This document shows positions 1-8,029 of a DNA stretch of 64,000 nucleotides, piece after piece; within the stretch, counting starts at the first letter, position 1; every line of letters begins with the position of its first letter. Both the position numbers and the translations under genes were made by a program. The DNA lies in assembly GCA_003003925.1 (NCBI GenBank), contig PVWP01000010.1, positions 62,001 through 126,000 on the forward strand, given 5' to 3'. The DNA is from Aphanothece cf. minutissima CCALA 015 (GTDB lineage Bacteria > Cyanobacteriota > Cyanobacteriia > PCC-6307 > Cyanobiaceae). The notes below the pieces were generated by a model. That model had not been told where the DNA came from. It did not search any database and was given only the letters and a program-made list of their open reading frames with translations.

Positions 1-33
1 CGCGAGAAGCTGGAAGTGGCCCTGGCCTCCTAA
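1..33 (+). CDS. C-terminal end of an unidentified gene (partial)
   Basis: Frame 1 is open from the window edge and ends with the residues REKLEVALAS and a TAA stop at 31-33. Its last bases overlap the stop codon of the convergent gene at 30-293. Only ten residues are visible, so the product cannot be identified. It could be a chance open frame, but a stop-to-stop convergent abutment is common in this compact genome. Confidence 0.4.
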   Translation, partial: REKLEVALAS

Positions 34-293
34 CGGCTCCGCTCCATCAGCAGGCGGGGCTGGCCGTCGGGCCCCAAAAAGCTGGAGGGGTCCTGGATCC
101 AGCGGTCGATCAGTTCCTCCAGCCGGCGCTGGGAGTGGTGATCCAGCACGGCCGTGCGACGCAGGGCATGGAGGTAGCCGTCCGCGTACAGCCGCAGCTC
201 GGAGGGCCCGTGGTGACGGTCGGACAGGGCCTGGCAGGCATCACACAGGGACTGGAAGTGGCGGATCGCGTCGGGGTGTTGGAGTGCTGTCAT
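30..293 (-). CDS. small conserved-type hypothetical protein
   Basis: This encodes 87 residues starting MTALQHPDAIRHF. I preferred this internal ATG because the upstream extension is Pro/Arg-rich and looks like out-of-frame GC-rich sequence. The protein is mostly helical and charged, with no signal peptide or membrane segment and no motif I recognise. Two Cys lie in the SLCDACQAL segment. Its size and composition are like the many short proteins confined to picocyanobacteria. Function unknown. Confidence 0.6.
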   Translation of the reverse strand: MTALQHPDAIRHFQSLCDACQALSDRHHGPSELRLYADGYLHALRRTAVLDHHSQRRLEELIDRWIQDPSSFLGPDGQPRLLMERSR

Positions 294-496
294 GGCTGGG
301 GTCGGGCCCCTGGGGTCATGGTGGCGGCGAGAGCCGGCAGATGGCACCATCCTGCCGTGCCGGGACCGTCATCCGGGGGCGGACAGTTGACAAGGCATCG
401 CCCGTCACCGGCGTCCCCGCACATTTCCAGTTAGCGTTGGCACACTCAATCGGCTGTCGGCACTTCCGCTTCTGATTTCATCGTGATGCCGAGGAG

Positions 497-1288
497 ATGC
501 CCGTGGCCCAGGACAAGCTGACTGACCCAGGAGGAACACCTCGCCGCGTCCTCGTGGTCGACCCCCACGCGACCCTCCGCACGGTTCTTGCCCAGCGTCT
601 GCGCCAGGATGGGCATCTGGCCGCCGCCGTCGCCACGGCCCGCGAAGCCCTGGAGATCTGCCAGGAGCAGTCCCCCGATCTGCTGGTGAGCGCCGAGCTG
701 CTCGAGGAGACCTCGGCCCTGCGCCTCGCCGCCCAGCTGCACTGCCAGGTGATGGTGCTCACGGCCCGCTCCGGTTCGGAACCCGTGGTGGCCCTGCTCG
801 ATGCCGGCGCCGACGACGTGCTGCGCAAGCCCTTCGGGCTTGAAGAGCTGGCGGCCCGCTGCCGCACCCTGCTGCGCCGCAGCGGCAGCGGTCTCCAGGA
901 ACGGGTCTGTGTGGGCCCCCTGGAAGTGCACCTGCTGCTGCGTCAGGTCACCCTGCGGGACCAGCCGGTGGAGCTCAGCCCGCGGGAGTTTGCCCTGCTC
1001 TGCGCCCTGCTGATGCCGCCGGGGGTGGTGCGCAGCCGCCAGGAACTGCTGCGCATGGCCTGGCCCCCCTTCAGTGGCGGCCCCCGCTCGGTCGACACCC
1101 AGGTGCTGACCCTGCGCCGCAAGCTCGAACAGGCCGGCCTCGGCGAGGGCGGCGCCATCGAAACGATGCGGCAGCAGGGTTACCGCTTCAGTCTCGACAC
1201 CCTGCCGGAGTTCAGCGAGGAGGCTGCTGGCGCCGCAGGCTCGGGTCTGCTGGTGTCGTCCCCAAGCAGCGCCTCCCGCCTCAACTAG
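497..1288 (+). CDS. OmpR/PhoB-family response regulator with degenerate receiver
   Basis: A 263-residue regulator has an N-terminal receiver domain (about residues 17-127) and a C-terminal winged-helix DNA-binding domain (about 135-235, with PREFALLCALL and the recognition region VDTQVLTLRRKL). The receiver keeps Asp22 of the acidic pocket, the Thr89 region and Lys111 in the KPF motif. The second acidic residue is Pro23. The position of the phosphoacceptor Asp, 44 residues after the acidic pair, is Ala67 within DLLVSAELL. Standard aspartyl phosphorylation is therefore not expected. Regulation by dimerisation or ligand is an inference. No histidine kinase gene is adjacent. The gene is convergent with 1295-1843, six bases away. 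Confidence 0.88.
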   Translation: MPVAQDKLTDPGGTPRRVLVVDPHATLRTVLAQRLRQDGHLAAAVATAREALEICQEQSPDLLVSAELLEETSALRLAAQLHCQVMVLTARSGSEPVVALLDAGADDVLRKPFGLEELAARCRTLLRRSGSGLQERVCVGPLEVHLLLRQVTLRDQPVELSPREFALLCALLMPPGVVRSRQELLRMAWPPFSGGPRSVDTQVLTLRRKLEQAGLGEGGAIETMRQQGYRFSLDTLPEFSEEAAGAAGSGLLVSSPSSASRLN

Positions 1289-1294
1289 GGACGT

Positions 1295-1843
1295 TCAGGC
1301 CGGCCGCAGAATCAGGGCCGCCGCTTCCCCCGCAAGCAGGAGCCCACACAGCAGGGCCAGCAGCCGGTAGGTCCAGGGTGGGCTGATCCGACCGATGCCC
1401 TCGGTGGCGATGCCGGTGGCGGAGCTGAAGCGCTCCAGAAAGTCCTCGAAACGGGCCACCCGTTGGGGCAGCAGCCAGGCGGCGCCACTGCGTTCCCCCT
1501 CGGAGCTGGCCGTGCGCACGTAGTACACCCTTCCGCCCTGGCTGGTGGTGACCGGGGTGAGGGCGGTGATGCGATCCCAGGGCAGCTGCCAGCCACGGCG
1601 CAGCAGCCAGGAGCACCAGGGGGGATGGCCCACCCGCAGCTGGCGCTCGTCCAGCTCGACCCGCTCACTGGTGATGGCGACCACCAGCAGCAGGCCGGCG
1701 ATGGCGGCCAGCAGCAGGGGCAGGCGCAGGGATGGCGGCGCCAGCACCGGCAGGGGCAGGACGAGGGCCAGGTAAAGGGCGAGCAGGGTGAAGCGGATCA
1801 GCGGCGCCATCGGGTAGCGCTGGGCCGTCGGGGTGGGGCTCAT
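1295..1843 (-). CDS. membrane protein with two N-terminal TM segments, PH-domain-like body
   Basis: The protein is 182 residues starting MSPTPTAQRYPMAPLI. The ATG overlaps the TGA of the upstream gene as ATGA, which fixes the start and implies translational coupling. Two adjacent hydrophobic helices at about residues 14-55 are followed by a beta-rich region, including the LRVGHPPW and DRITAL segments. There is a final hydrophobic helix near the C terminus (LLALLCGLLLAGEAAALIL). The layout resembles cyanobacterial proteins with a bacterial PH-like (DUF304-type) fold, but I assign that only loosely. Role unknown. Confidence 0.72.
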   Translation of the reverse strand: MSPTPTAQRYPMAPLIRFTLLALYLALVLPLPVLAPPSLRLPLLLAAIAGLLLVVAITSERVELDERQLRVGHPPWCSWLLRRGWQLPWDRITALTPVTTSQGGRVYYVRTASSEGERSGAAWLLPQRVARFEDFLERFSSATGIATEGIGRISPPWTYRLLALLCGLLLAGEAAALILRPA

Positions 1844-2121
1844 CGGTCGTCGGGGGAACCGGGCAGGGGCTCGATCACCTCCGAGGGCTGGTAGCGGCCC
1901 CCGAACACCTCCGCCTCCCGCCCTTTCCAGAACTCGCCCAGCCGCATCAGGTCGGCGTGGGCCTCCCCGAGCCGTTCGACGTACTCGTTGGGCTCCATGG
2001 TGTCTTTGGCCTCCTTGAGCTTGCTGAGCCGCAGCAGGTGCCACACCCAGGGTTTGCCCATCTCACCGCGGGCCTCCAGGTAGCGCGCCAGGTCGGAGGA
2101 GCTGGGAATCGGAGCCGCCAT
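1840..2121 (-). CDS. small soluble conserved hypothetical protein
   Basis: A 93-residue, highly charged, helical protein contains WVWHLLRLSKLKEAKD, with no Cys cluster, signal peptide or membrane segment. It is the first gene of a two-gene unit: its TGA overlaps the ATG of the membrane protein downstream. The start ATG at 2121 lies just below an AT-rich block likely to hold the promoter. I recognise it only as a picocyanobacterial small-protein type. Function unknown. Confidence 0.7.
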   Translation of the reverse strand: MAAPIPSSSDLARYLEARGEMGKPWVWHLLRLSKLKEAKDTMEPNEYVERLGEAHADLMRLGEFWKGREAEVFGGRYQPSEVIEPLPGSPDDR

Positions 2122-2136
2122 GGATGCGCAATAAAT

Positions 2137-2152
2137 GTTTACATATTTTACG
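2137..2152 (-). promoter_or_regulatory. AT-rich promoter element upstream of 1840-2121
   Basis: This 16-base AT-rich block sits in otherwise very GC-rich DNA. On the minus strand it offers TAAAAT as a possible -10 hexamer, about 24 bases before the start codon. On the plus strand it contains two TTTAC units nine bases apart, reminiscent of the RpaB/HLR1 element, but the spacing is one base short of the usual ten. Assignment is tentative. Confidence 0.3.
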
Positions 2153-2211
2153 GCCGCCCCTGCTCCGGCGTGGCCGGCCGCCCGGGTCGCGGCTGGTGGC
2201 TGGGCCGCCGG

Positions 2212-3153
2212 TCAGTAGAGATCGGGCCGGAGATCCTCGTGGTAGCGGGTGGCGGCGGGATGGGTGGGCCCGTACTCGCCGGGCCGGCAGTCGGCGATCA
2301 GCAGCGTCGGCTCCGGCCGGGCGGCCGCCAGGACATCGCCATGGGGGCCGCAGATGACACTGTTGCCCAGGTACGCCGCCATCACCCGGCCGTTCACCGT
2401 TTCCTCGCCACAGCGGTTGGCGTAGGCCACGAAGCAGCCGTTCTGGAAGGCGTGGGCGGGGATCAGGGTGCGGGACACATCCGGGTAAGGCCGGTCGGTG
2501 CGCTCGCCGGTGCTCAGCTCGGCCCAGGCATCGGCGGCGGTGGGGATCAGCACCAGCTGCGCCCCCTCCAGGGCCAGCCGCCGGGTGAGCTCGGGGAACT
2601 CGGCCTCATAGCAGTTGAGCAGGCCCACTCCCATCCCGTTCACCGGCTGGACCGTGAACGCCGCCCCTTCCTCGGTGTGACGGTAGCCGGCCGTCCAGCA
2701 GCGTTTCTCGTCCGGCCCCCAGAGGTGGGTCTTGCGGTAGTTGCGCAGCAGGCTGCCGTCCCGGTCGAACAGGGCAATGGCGTCGTAGAAGCGCTCCTCG
2801 CCGGCCACGGTGGCCCGTTCGGGGTAGGGACAGGCCACCGCCAGACCGTGGCGGCGCGCGGCGGCCGCCACCCGCCCCAGGCTGGGCCCCTCCACCGGCT
2901 CGGCCAGCTGCCGCGCGATGGCGGGCGTGACGATGTAGCCGCTCAGATACAGCTCGGGGAAGGCCAGCAGCTGCACCCCCTGCCCCGCCGCCAGCTCACA
3001 GACCCGCTCCAGGCGCTCCAGGTTCTCGTCGACGGCCTCGGGGGTGCCGGCGCTGCCGCTGCCCTGCCAGATCCCCAGCCGCAGGCCCTCGCCGGCGGCC
3101 GGTGGCTGCGGCCTCACGACGCAGTGCAGGCGATGGTCGGGAACCATGGGCAT
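2212..3153 (-). CDS. carbon-nitrogen hydrolase (nitrilase superfamily)
   Basis: A 313-residue CN-hydrolase would hydrolyse an amide or nitrile; the substrate is not deducible. The catalytic Glu lies in FPELYLSGY, the Lys in NYRKTHLWG, a second Glu is nearby, and the nucleophile Cys is in LLNCYEAEFPE. Length is typical for the superfamily. The N-terminal residues before LRLGIWQGSG are variable, so the start could be 3147. It lies 41 bases downstream of crtH on the same strand, so it may be co-transcribed, although no functional link to carotenoids is known. Confidence 0.85.
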   Translation of the reverse strand: MPMVPDHRLHCVVRPQPPAAGEGLRLGIWQGSGSAGTPEAVDENLERLERVCELAAGQGVQLLAFPELYLSGYIVTPAIARQLAEPVEGPSLGRVAAAARRHGLAVACPYPERATVAGEERFYDAIALFDRDGSLLRNYRKTHLWGPDEKRCWTAGYRHTEEGAAFTVQPVNGMGVGLLNCYEAEFPELTRRLALEGAQLVLIPTAADAWAELSTGERTDRPYPDVSRTLIPAHAFQNGCFVAYANRCGEETVNGRVMAAYLGNSVICGPHGDVLAAARPEPTLLIADCRPGEYGPTHPAATRYHEDLRPDLY

Positions 3154-3194
3154 GGGGTGCGCGGCAGCGGAAAAGTTGATGGGCTCCGGCCGCT

Positions 3195-4772
3195 TCAGGC
3201 CGGCAGGTTCCAGGGGTTGAGGCCCAGGTCGGCGCCGATGCGGTGGGCGCAGGCGAAGCCGCTGAAGGCCACCGCGTTCAGGCCCTGGCCGGGGAAACAG
3301 GAATCCCCGACGCAGTAGAGGTCGGGGATGGCGGTGCGGTTGAAGGGCATCGGCAGCAGGCCCGGCAGCCGCAGGGCCGGCACCGGCCCGTAGCTGCCGC
3401 CGTGGCGGCCCAGGAAGCGGCGGTGGCTGCGGGGGGTGCCGATCTCCCGGTGGGTGATTGCCCCCTCCAGCCCCGGCAGGATCGCCTCCAGGCGGCGGAT
3501 CAGCCGGGAGGCGGCGGCCTCCTTGGCGGCCCGGTAGGCCCCCGGGGCCAGCCCCTGCCAGGGGGCCATTTCCGAGGGGGTGAAGGTGTGCACGATGTGG
3601 TGGCCGGCCGGGGCCAGGGAGGGATCGAGCAGCGTCGGGATCGAGACGAAGATCACGCCCTGTTCGGCCTCCATGTCCTCCCAGCGCTCCAGCAGCAGGT
3701 GGTGGACATGGCTGCCGGGGGGGATCGCTTCGGCCCGCACCCCCAGGTGCAGGGAAAGGAAGGAGGAGGAGGGCCGGTAGCGCCGCCGCCAGGTCTGCTC
3801 GGCCGCCGGGGTGTGGGCCTCGTCCACCAGGGAGCCGAAGGTGTCCCAGCGGGTCGCGTTGCTCACCACCCGGCGGGCGCGGATCTCCTCGCCGCCGGCC
3901 AGTTTCACCCCCACGGCGCGGGTCTGGGGTCCCTCGCCCTCCAGCAGCACCTTCACCACCCGCGAGCGGTAGTGAATCGTGCCGCCGTGGCGGCGCAGGC
4001 CCGCCACCAGCTTCTCGGCGATCACGCCGACGCCGCCTTTCGGGTAGTTGATGCCGCCGGCGTGGCGATCGGAGAACACCATGCCGGCGTTGATCATCGG
4101 CGTGCGATCGGCGGGCATCACCGACCAGCAGAAGCACTCCATGTCGATGAACTTGAGCAGGGCCGGATCGTTGATGTGGGCACGGGCCACGGCGCCCACG
4201 TTCACCGGCAGCCAGCGGGCCAGCCCCAGGCAGGCCAGGGGCGCGCGGAAGAACACCTTGGCCAGGTAGGCGGGGTCCTCGAGCGACAGCAGCGGCATCG
4301 CATCGAGGCAGCGGAACACCTGCCAGCAGGTGTCGTAGAAGGCGCGGATCCCCTTGGCCTCATGGGGAAACAGGGCGGTGAGATCAGCGATGAAACGCTC
4401 GTAATCGCGGTCGACCGCCACCGACAGGCCGCCGGGCAGGTGGTAGGCCAGCTGGGCCGGGTCGGGGATCGTTTCGCAGTGCTCGCCCACATCGGCCAGG
4501 GCGCGGGTGAGCAGGTTGGTGTGGCCCTTCTCGCCGAAGCCGAAGATCATCGAGGCGCCGACGTCGAAGGTGTAGCCCTCGCGCTGGAAGCTGCCGCCGC
4601 TGCCGCCGGGGATCAGGTAGCGCTCCAGCACCAAGACCTGCGCCCCCTTGGCCGCCAGCTGGCTGGCGGTGACCAGTCCGCCGATCCCCGAGCCGATCAC
4701 GACGACGTCCCAGGGGCGGCCATCGGCCGCGGTGAGGGGAGCGGCGGCGGAAGAAGGGACGGTGACGGTCAC
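3195..4772 (-). CDS. crtH: carotenoid (prolycopene) cis-trans isomerase CrtH
   Basis: This 525-residue FAD-dependent isomerase has an N-terminal Rossmann motif VVVIGSGIGGLVTASQL (about residues 23-39), the family segment LIPGGSGGSF, and a C-terminal FAD-contact stretch YCVGDSCFPGQGLNAVAFSG. CrtH (CrtISO family) converts the poly-cis prolycopene made by the CrtP/CrtQ route to all-trans lycopene at the membrane, before cyclisation. Length and both nucleotide-binding ends are complete. It supplies carotenoids upstream of the ketolase and OCP encoded 51 kb away. Confidence 0.93.
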   Translation of the reverse strand: MTVTVPSSAAAPLTAADGRPWDVVVIGSGIGGLVTASQLAAKGAQVLVLERYLIPGGSGGSFQREGYTFDVGASMIFGFGEKGHTNLLTRALADVGEHCETIPDPAQLAYHLPGGLSVAVDRDYERFIADLTALFPHEAKGIRAFYDTCWQVFRCLDAMPLLSLEDPAYLAKVFFRAPLACLGLARWLPVNVGAVARAHINDPALLKFIDMECFCWSVMPADRTPMINAGMVFSDRHAGGINYPKGGVGVIAEKLVAGLRRHGGTIHYRSRVVKVLLEGEGPQTRAVGVKLAGGEEIRARRVVSNATRWDTFGSLVDEAHTPAAEQTWRRRYRPSSSFLSLHLGVRAEAIPPGSHVHHLLLERWEDMEAEQGVIFVSIPTLLDPSLAPAGHHIVHTFTPSEMAPWQGLAPGAYRAAKEAAASRLIRRLEAILPGLEGAITHREIGTPRSHRRFLGRHGGSYGPVPALRLPGLLPMPFNRTAIPDLYCVGDSCFPGQGLNAVAFSGFACAHRIGADLGLNPWNLPA

Positions 4773-4837
4773 CGGAACCAGGCGAACGGGAGCGGCCCGA
4801 CCCTAGGAAGCGGCCCGGCTCCGGCGGGCGGGCCGGC

Positions 4838-6229
4838 TCAGCCGGCGGCCATCGCCACGGCGGAAGTTGCGGCCTGGCGTTGTGCGTCCCAGGCGGCCAG
4901 GTCCGCCAGGGCCCGGTCGCGGTAGGCCCCGTAGCGGCGGCGCTTGTCGCGGATGCGCTCCGGCAGCTCCGGCATCAGGCCGAAGCTGGGGGGCATGGGC
5001 TGGAAGCCCCCCTTGCGGGCACCGTGGCTGCGCTCCACCTCACTGATGAAGGCCAGCAGGGCCCCGGCCATGGTGGTGGGCGGCAGGCTCAGGGGCGGCA
5101 GGCCCCGCACCAGCCGGACGGCATTGGTGCCGGCCAGCCAGCCGCCCGCCACCGCGGCGGCGTAGCCCTCGGTGCCGGTGATCTGCCCGGCAGCCAGCAG
5201 GGTGGGCCGCTGGCGGAACTGCAGGGTGGGCTGCAGCAGCTCGGGGGACTCCAGGAAGGTGTTGCGGTGCATCACCCCGAAGCGCACGAAGGAGGCGTTC
5301 TCCAGACCGGGGATCATGCGCAGCACCCGCTGTTGCTCGCCCCATTTCAGGTTGGTCTGGAAGCCGACGAGGTTCCAGAGCTGGCCGTCCTTGTCCTCCT
5401 GGCGCAGCTGCACCACCGCATGGGCCCGTTTGGCGCGGCGCACATCGCGGTCGTGCAGGTCGCCCCAGCGGGGATCCCAGAGGCCGATCGGCTTGAGCGG
5501 GCCGTAGCGCATGGTGTCCTCGCCGCGGCGGGCCAGCTCCTCGATCGGCAGGCAGCCTTCGAAGAAGGTGGCGCTCTCCTGCTCGAAATCCTTCAGCTCC
5601 GCCTTCTCGGCCTCCAGCAGGGCCGTGCGGAAGGCGAGGTACTGCTCCCGGTCCATGGGGCAGTTGATGTAGTCGGCGTCGCCCTTGTCGTAGCGGCTGG
5701 CCCGGAAGGCCACCGACAGGTCGATGCCCTCCCCCTCCACGATCGGGCTGGCGGCATCGAAGAAGTGGCAGGACTCCCGACCGGTGAAGCGCAGCAGGTC
5801 GTCGGCCAGGGCGGCGCCGGTGAGGGGGCCGGTGGCCAGCACGGCGATCTCCTCCGGGTCGGGCAGTGCCAGCTGCTCGCGCCGCTCCACCGTCACCAGG
5901 GGATGGGCCTCGACGGCGGCCGTGAGGGCGGCGCTGTAGCGGCCCCGATCGACGGCCAGGGCGCCGCCGGCGGGCACCGCATGGACGTCGGCGGTGCGGA
6001 TCACCAGCGATCCCAGGCGCCGCAACTCCTCCTGCAGCAGGCCGGCGGCCCGATCCGGGGAGAGGGAGCCGAAGCTGTTGCTGCAGACCAGCTCGGCGAA
6101 ATCGCCGCTGTGGTGGGCCGGGGAGGGGCGCACGGGCCGCATCTCCACCAGCCGCACCGGAATCCCGGCCTCGGCGATCTGCCAGGCGGCTTCGGTGCCG
6201 GCCAGACCGGCACCGATGACAACAACCAT
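4838..6229 (-). CDS. trmFO: TrmFO, folate-dependent tRNA (uracil-54-C5) methyltransferase
   Basis: The product is 463 residues starting [19 protein letters not shown], an N-terminal FAD-binding Rossmann fold. TrmFO forms ribothymidine at tRNA position 54 using methylenetetrahydrofolate and FAD. Family blocks visible include [43 protein letters not shown] and the C-terminal [14 protein letters not shown]. The start is fixed by a TGATG overlap with the stop of psbY, so the two genes are probably translationally coupled. Confidence 0.93.
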   Translation of the reverse strand: MVVVIGAGLAGTEAAWQIAEAGIPVRLVEMRPVRPSPAHHSGDFAELVCSNSFGSLSPDRAAGLLQEELRRLGSLVIRTADVHAVPAGGALAVDRGRYSAALTAAVEAHPLVTVERREQLALPDPEEIAVLATGPLTGAALADDLLRFTGRESCHFFDAASPIVEGEGIDLSVAFRASRYDKGDADYINCPMDREQYLAFRTALLEAEKAELKDFEQESATFFEGCLPIEELARRGEDTMRYGPLKPIGLWDPRWGDLHDRDVRRAKRAHAVVQLRQEDKDGQLWNLVGFQTNLKWGEQQRVLRMIPGLENASFVRFGVMHRNTFLESPELLQPTLQFRQRPTLLAAGQITGTEGYAAAVAGGWLAGTNAVRLVRGLPPLSLPPTTMAGALLAFISEVERSHGARKGGFQPMPPSFGLMPELPERIRDKRRRYGAYRDRALADLAAWDAQRQAATSAVAMAAG

Positions 6230-6351
6230 CAGGCGCGGGCGCGCTTGAGCATCAGTTGCAGCTGACCCACGGCGGCGCGGCCGATGTTGAAGGCGGCCCA
6301 ACCCACGGCCAGGAGGATCGGAGCAGCGACGAGCAGCAGCCGGAGGTCCAT
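6229..6351 (-). CDS. psbY: photosystem II protein Y (PsbY)
   Basis: A 40-residue protein reads [18 protein letters not shown] followed by [22 protein letters not shown]. It has one membrane helix and a basic stromal tail, the characteristic PsbY pattern. PsbY is a small peripheral subunit near cytochrome b559 in photosystem II. It is too short for most ORF callers. Its TGA shares one base with the ATG of trmFO, and the gamma-carbonic-anhydrase gene ends 30 bases upstream, so all three may be one transcript. Confidence 0.92.
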   Translation of the reverse strand: MDLRLLLVAAPILLAVGWAAFNIGRAAVGQLQLMLKRARA

Positions 6352-6381
6352 GGCGGGGGAGGGAAAAACGATGGCGGGATC

Positions 6382-6897
6382 CTAACGGAGTCCAGCGTGA
6401 ACCTCCGCCAGCTGGCGATAACGATCCGCGTGCTGGCGCTGGGCTTCGATCGCGGCCGGCTCGAGCTGGCGTTTCACCACCGCCGGAGCCCCCATCACCA
6501 GGGCGCCTGCGGGCACGTCGCGGGTGACCACCGAGCCGGCCGCCACCAGGGCCCCGGCCCCCACCGTGACGCCGTTGAGCACGATGGCACCGATGCCGAT
6601 CAGGCAGCCGTCCTCCAGCGTGGCGCCATGGATGACGGCCCGGTGGCCGATGGTCACATCGTTGCCGATGGTCACGGGCTGGCCCGGGTCCCCGTGCAGC
6701 ACGGCGCCGTCCTGCACGTTGCTGCCTTCCCCCACCCGGATGGCGCAGACATCCCCCCGGGCCACGGCGGTGGGCCAGAGGCTGGCCCCCGCCGCCAGCT
6801 CCACATCGCCGATCACCACCGCTGACGGGGCCACCCAGGCGGCGGCGTCGATGCGGGGGGCGTCCCAGCGGCTGGGCCAGGGGTCAGGGCTGGGCAT
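6382..6897 (-). CDS. gamma-carbonic-anhydrase-like hexapeptide-repeat protein
   Basis: This 171-residue left-handed beta-helix protein is built of hexapeptide turns from about residue 20 to 150. The three His that bind zinc in gamma-carbonic anhydrases are seen in AVLHGD and [10 protein letters not shown]. The family also includes CaiE/PaaY-like proteins and the N-terminal domain of CcmM, so carbonic anhydrase activity is plausible but unproven. The start at MPSPDPW was chosen because the upstream extension runs into the tRNA promoter region. Confidence 0.87.
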   Translation of the reverse strand: MPSPDPWPSRWDAPRIDAAAWVAPSAVVIGDVELAAGASLWPTAVARGDVCAIRVGEGSNVQDGAVLHGDPGQPVTIGNDVTIGHRAVIHGATLEDGCLIGIGAIVLNGVTVGAGALVAAGSVVTRDVPAGALVMGAPAVVKRQLEPAAIEAQRQHADRYRQLAEVHAGLR

Positions 6898-6957
6898 GGG
6901 GTTTCGTGTGGCGGAATTTTGGGTGGGTCGCCCTCGGGTGATAGCTTCCACGCTGGC

Positions 6958-7029
6958 GGGTCGCTAGCTCAGCGGTAGAGCAGTCGGCTCTTAACCGATC
7001 GGTCCTCGGTTCGAATCCGAGGCGGCCCA
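6958..7029 (+). tRNA. tRNA-Lys (anticodon CTT)
   Basis: The 72-base cloverleaf has acceptor arms GGGTCGC and GCGGCCC (one T-G pair), a D arm GCTC..GAGC, and an anticodon loop CTCTTAA read as anticodon CTT. The T loop is TTCGAAT. The discriminator base is A and no CCA is encoded. It sits between the divergent gamma-carbonic-anhydrase-like gene and the second tRNA-Lys. Confidence 0.95.
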
Positions 7030-7158
7030 CTTCGCCACCTCATCGGCCTCCCTCGTCAGGGGTGGATGGGAAGGCGTGTGGCACGGCAGGGGCGTCCTCC
7101 ATCGGCCCCATCCCCCTGTGATACTTTCGATCGGTCCCTGCTCCAGGGCACCTGCATC

Positions 7159-7230
7159 GGGTCGCTAGCTCAGCGGTAGAGCATTCGGCTTTTAACCGAC
7201 TGGTCCTGAGTTCGAATCTCAGGCGACCCA
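7159..7230 (+). tRNA. tRNA-Lys (anticodon TTT)
   Basis: This 72-base tRNA has acceptor arms GGGTCGC/GCGACCC and anticodon loop CTTTTAA, giving anticodon TTT. Its D arm and loop match the tRNA-Lys(CTT) 130 bases upstream, consistent with tandem duplication and anticodon divergence. The top pair of the anticodon stem (27-43) is a T-C mismatch. No CCA is encoded. Confidence 0.95.
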
Positions 7231-7288
7231 TCCCTTTCCCTGAACAGCTTCATTGAAGGCCCGATCCGTCGGCCTCGATGGTGCGGTT

Positions 7289-7978
7289 TCAGCCCAGCTG
7301 CACCATCCCGCAGCGGACCCCCTTGAGCACGGCCTGCAGGCGGTTGTTGACGCCCAGGGTCTGGAGCAGGCGCTTGGTGTAGGTGCGGGCCGTGGCGTCG
7401 CTCACCACCAGCTTCTGGGCGATCTCACGGTCGCTGAGGCCGCTGGCCAGCAGGTCGAGCACCTCGTACTCCCGCGGCGTCAGCCGCGGACAGCTGAGGT
7501 AGGGAAGCTTGCCGGAGCGCAGGGAGGGGCTGCGGTAGGAGTGGTGGCCCATCACGGCGATCACGGCGGCCTGCAGGGGCCGCTGGTCGTCAACGATGTC
7601 GGCTTCGGCCACCACGGCCTCCAGCCAGGGGGCGTGCTCGTACTCCGCCGGAATCACATCCCCGAGGGCCAGCATCACCACCTTGAGGTCGGGGTAGAGC
7701 TCCTTGGCCCGGCGGGTGAGGTCGAAGCCGTTGCCGCTCTCCAGGTGGTCGGTGCAGAGCAGCAGGTCGTAGGGATCCCGCTGCAGGTAGTCGAGGCAGC
7801 CCTGCTCGTGGGTGATGGCGCAGCCGATCAGGCTGCGGTCGCTGATGCTCTCGCACAGGGCCCGCAGCAGGAAGCGGCCCTTCATGGCGATCGCCACCTT
7901 TCCGCCGGACGCCACCGAGAGCAGCACCGCATCGAAGGTGTTCCCCTCCAGGCTGCCCAGGAACGGCGTGAGATCCAT
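7289..7978 (-). CDS. LuxR-type DNA-binding response regulator
   Basis: A 229-residue protein has a receiver-like N-terminal half and a C-terminal LuxR helix-turn-helix (about residues 165-225: LTPREYEVLDLLASGLSDREIAQKL, then TVYTY-like segment ATARTYTKRLL). A candidate phosphoacceptor Asp lies in YDLLLCTDHLESG. About 30 extra residues precede the receiver core. No kinase gene is adjacent. It lies 51 bases downstream of the iron-uptake-type porin on the same strand and might share its transcript; its target genes are unknown. Confidence 0.85.
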   Translation of the reverse strand: MDLTPFLGSLEGNTFDAVLLSVASGGKVAIAMKGRFLLRALCESISDRSLIGCAITHEQGCLDYLQRDPYDLLLCTDHLESGNGFDLTRRAKELYPDLKVVMLALGDVIPAEYEHAPWLEAVVAEADIVDDQRPLQAAVIAVMGHHSYRSPSLRSGKLPYLSCPRLTPREYEVLDLLASGLSDREIAQKLVVSDATARTYTKRLLQTLGVNNRLQAVLKGVRCGMVQLG

Positions 7979-8029
7979 GGTGGCCAGGCCATCCAGGTCT
8001 CCCTCATCATCCGTTCCCGTGGGCCGGGA

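Noticed and set aside
2138..2151. HLR1 site upstream of 1840-2121
   Set aside because: The two TTTAC units are nine bases apart rather than ten and the second lacks the final A, so I kept it only as an AT-rich promoter element.
1957..3318. 453-codon plus-strand open frame
   Set aside because: It overlaps the nitrilase-family gene and adjoining genes on the other strand, whose motifs are clear; the plus translation is Gly/Arg/Pro-rich noise.
3243..6265. Two long plus-strand frames opposite crtH and trmFO
   Set aside because: Both are antisense shadows of well-identified genes.
6958..7230. Integration (att) site at the tRNA-Lys pair
   Set aside because: No integrase gene, no repeated tRNA 3' end fragment, and flanking genes are core-type; the pair is best seen as a tandem duplication.
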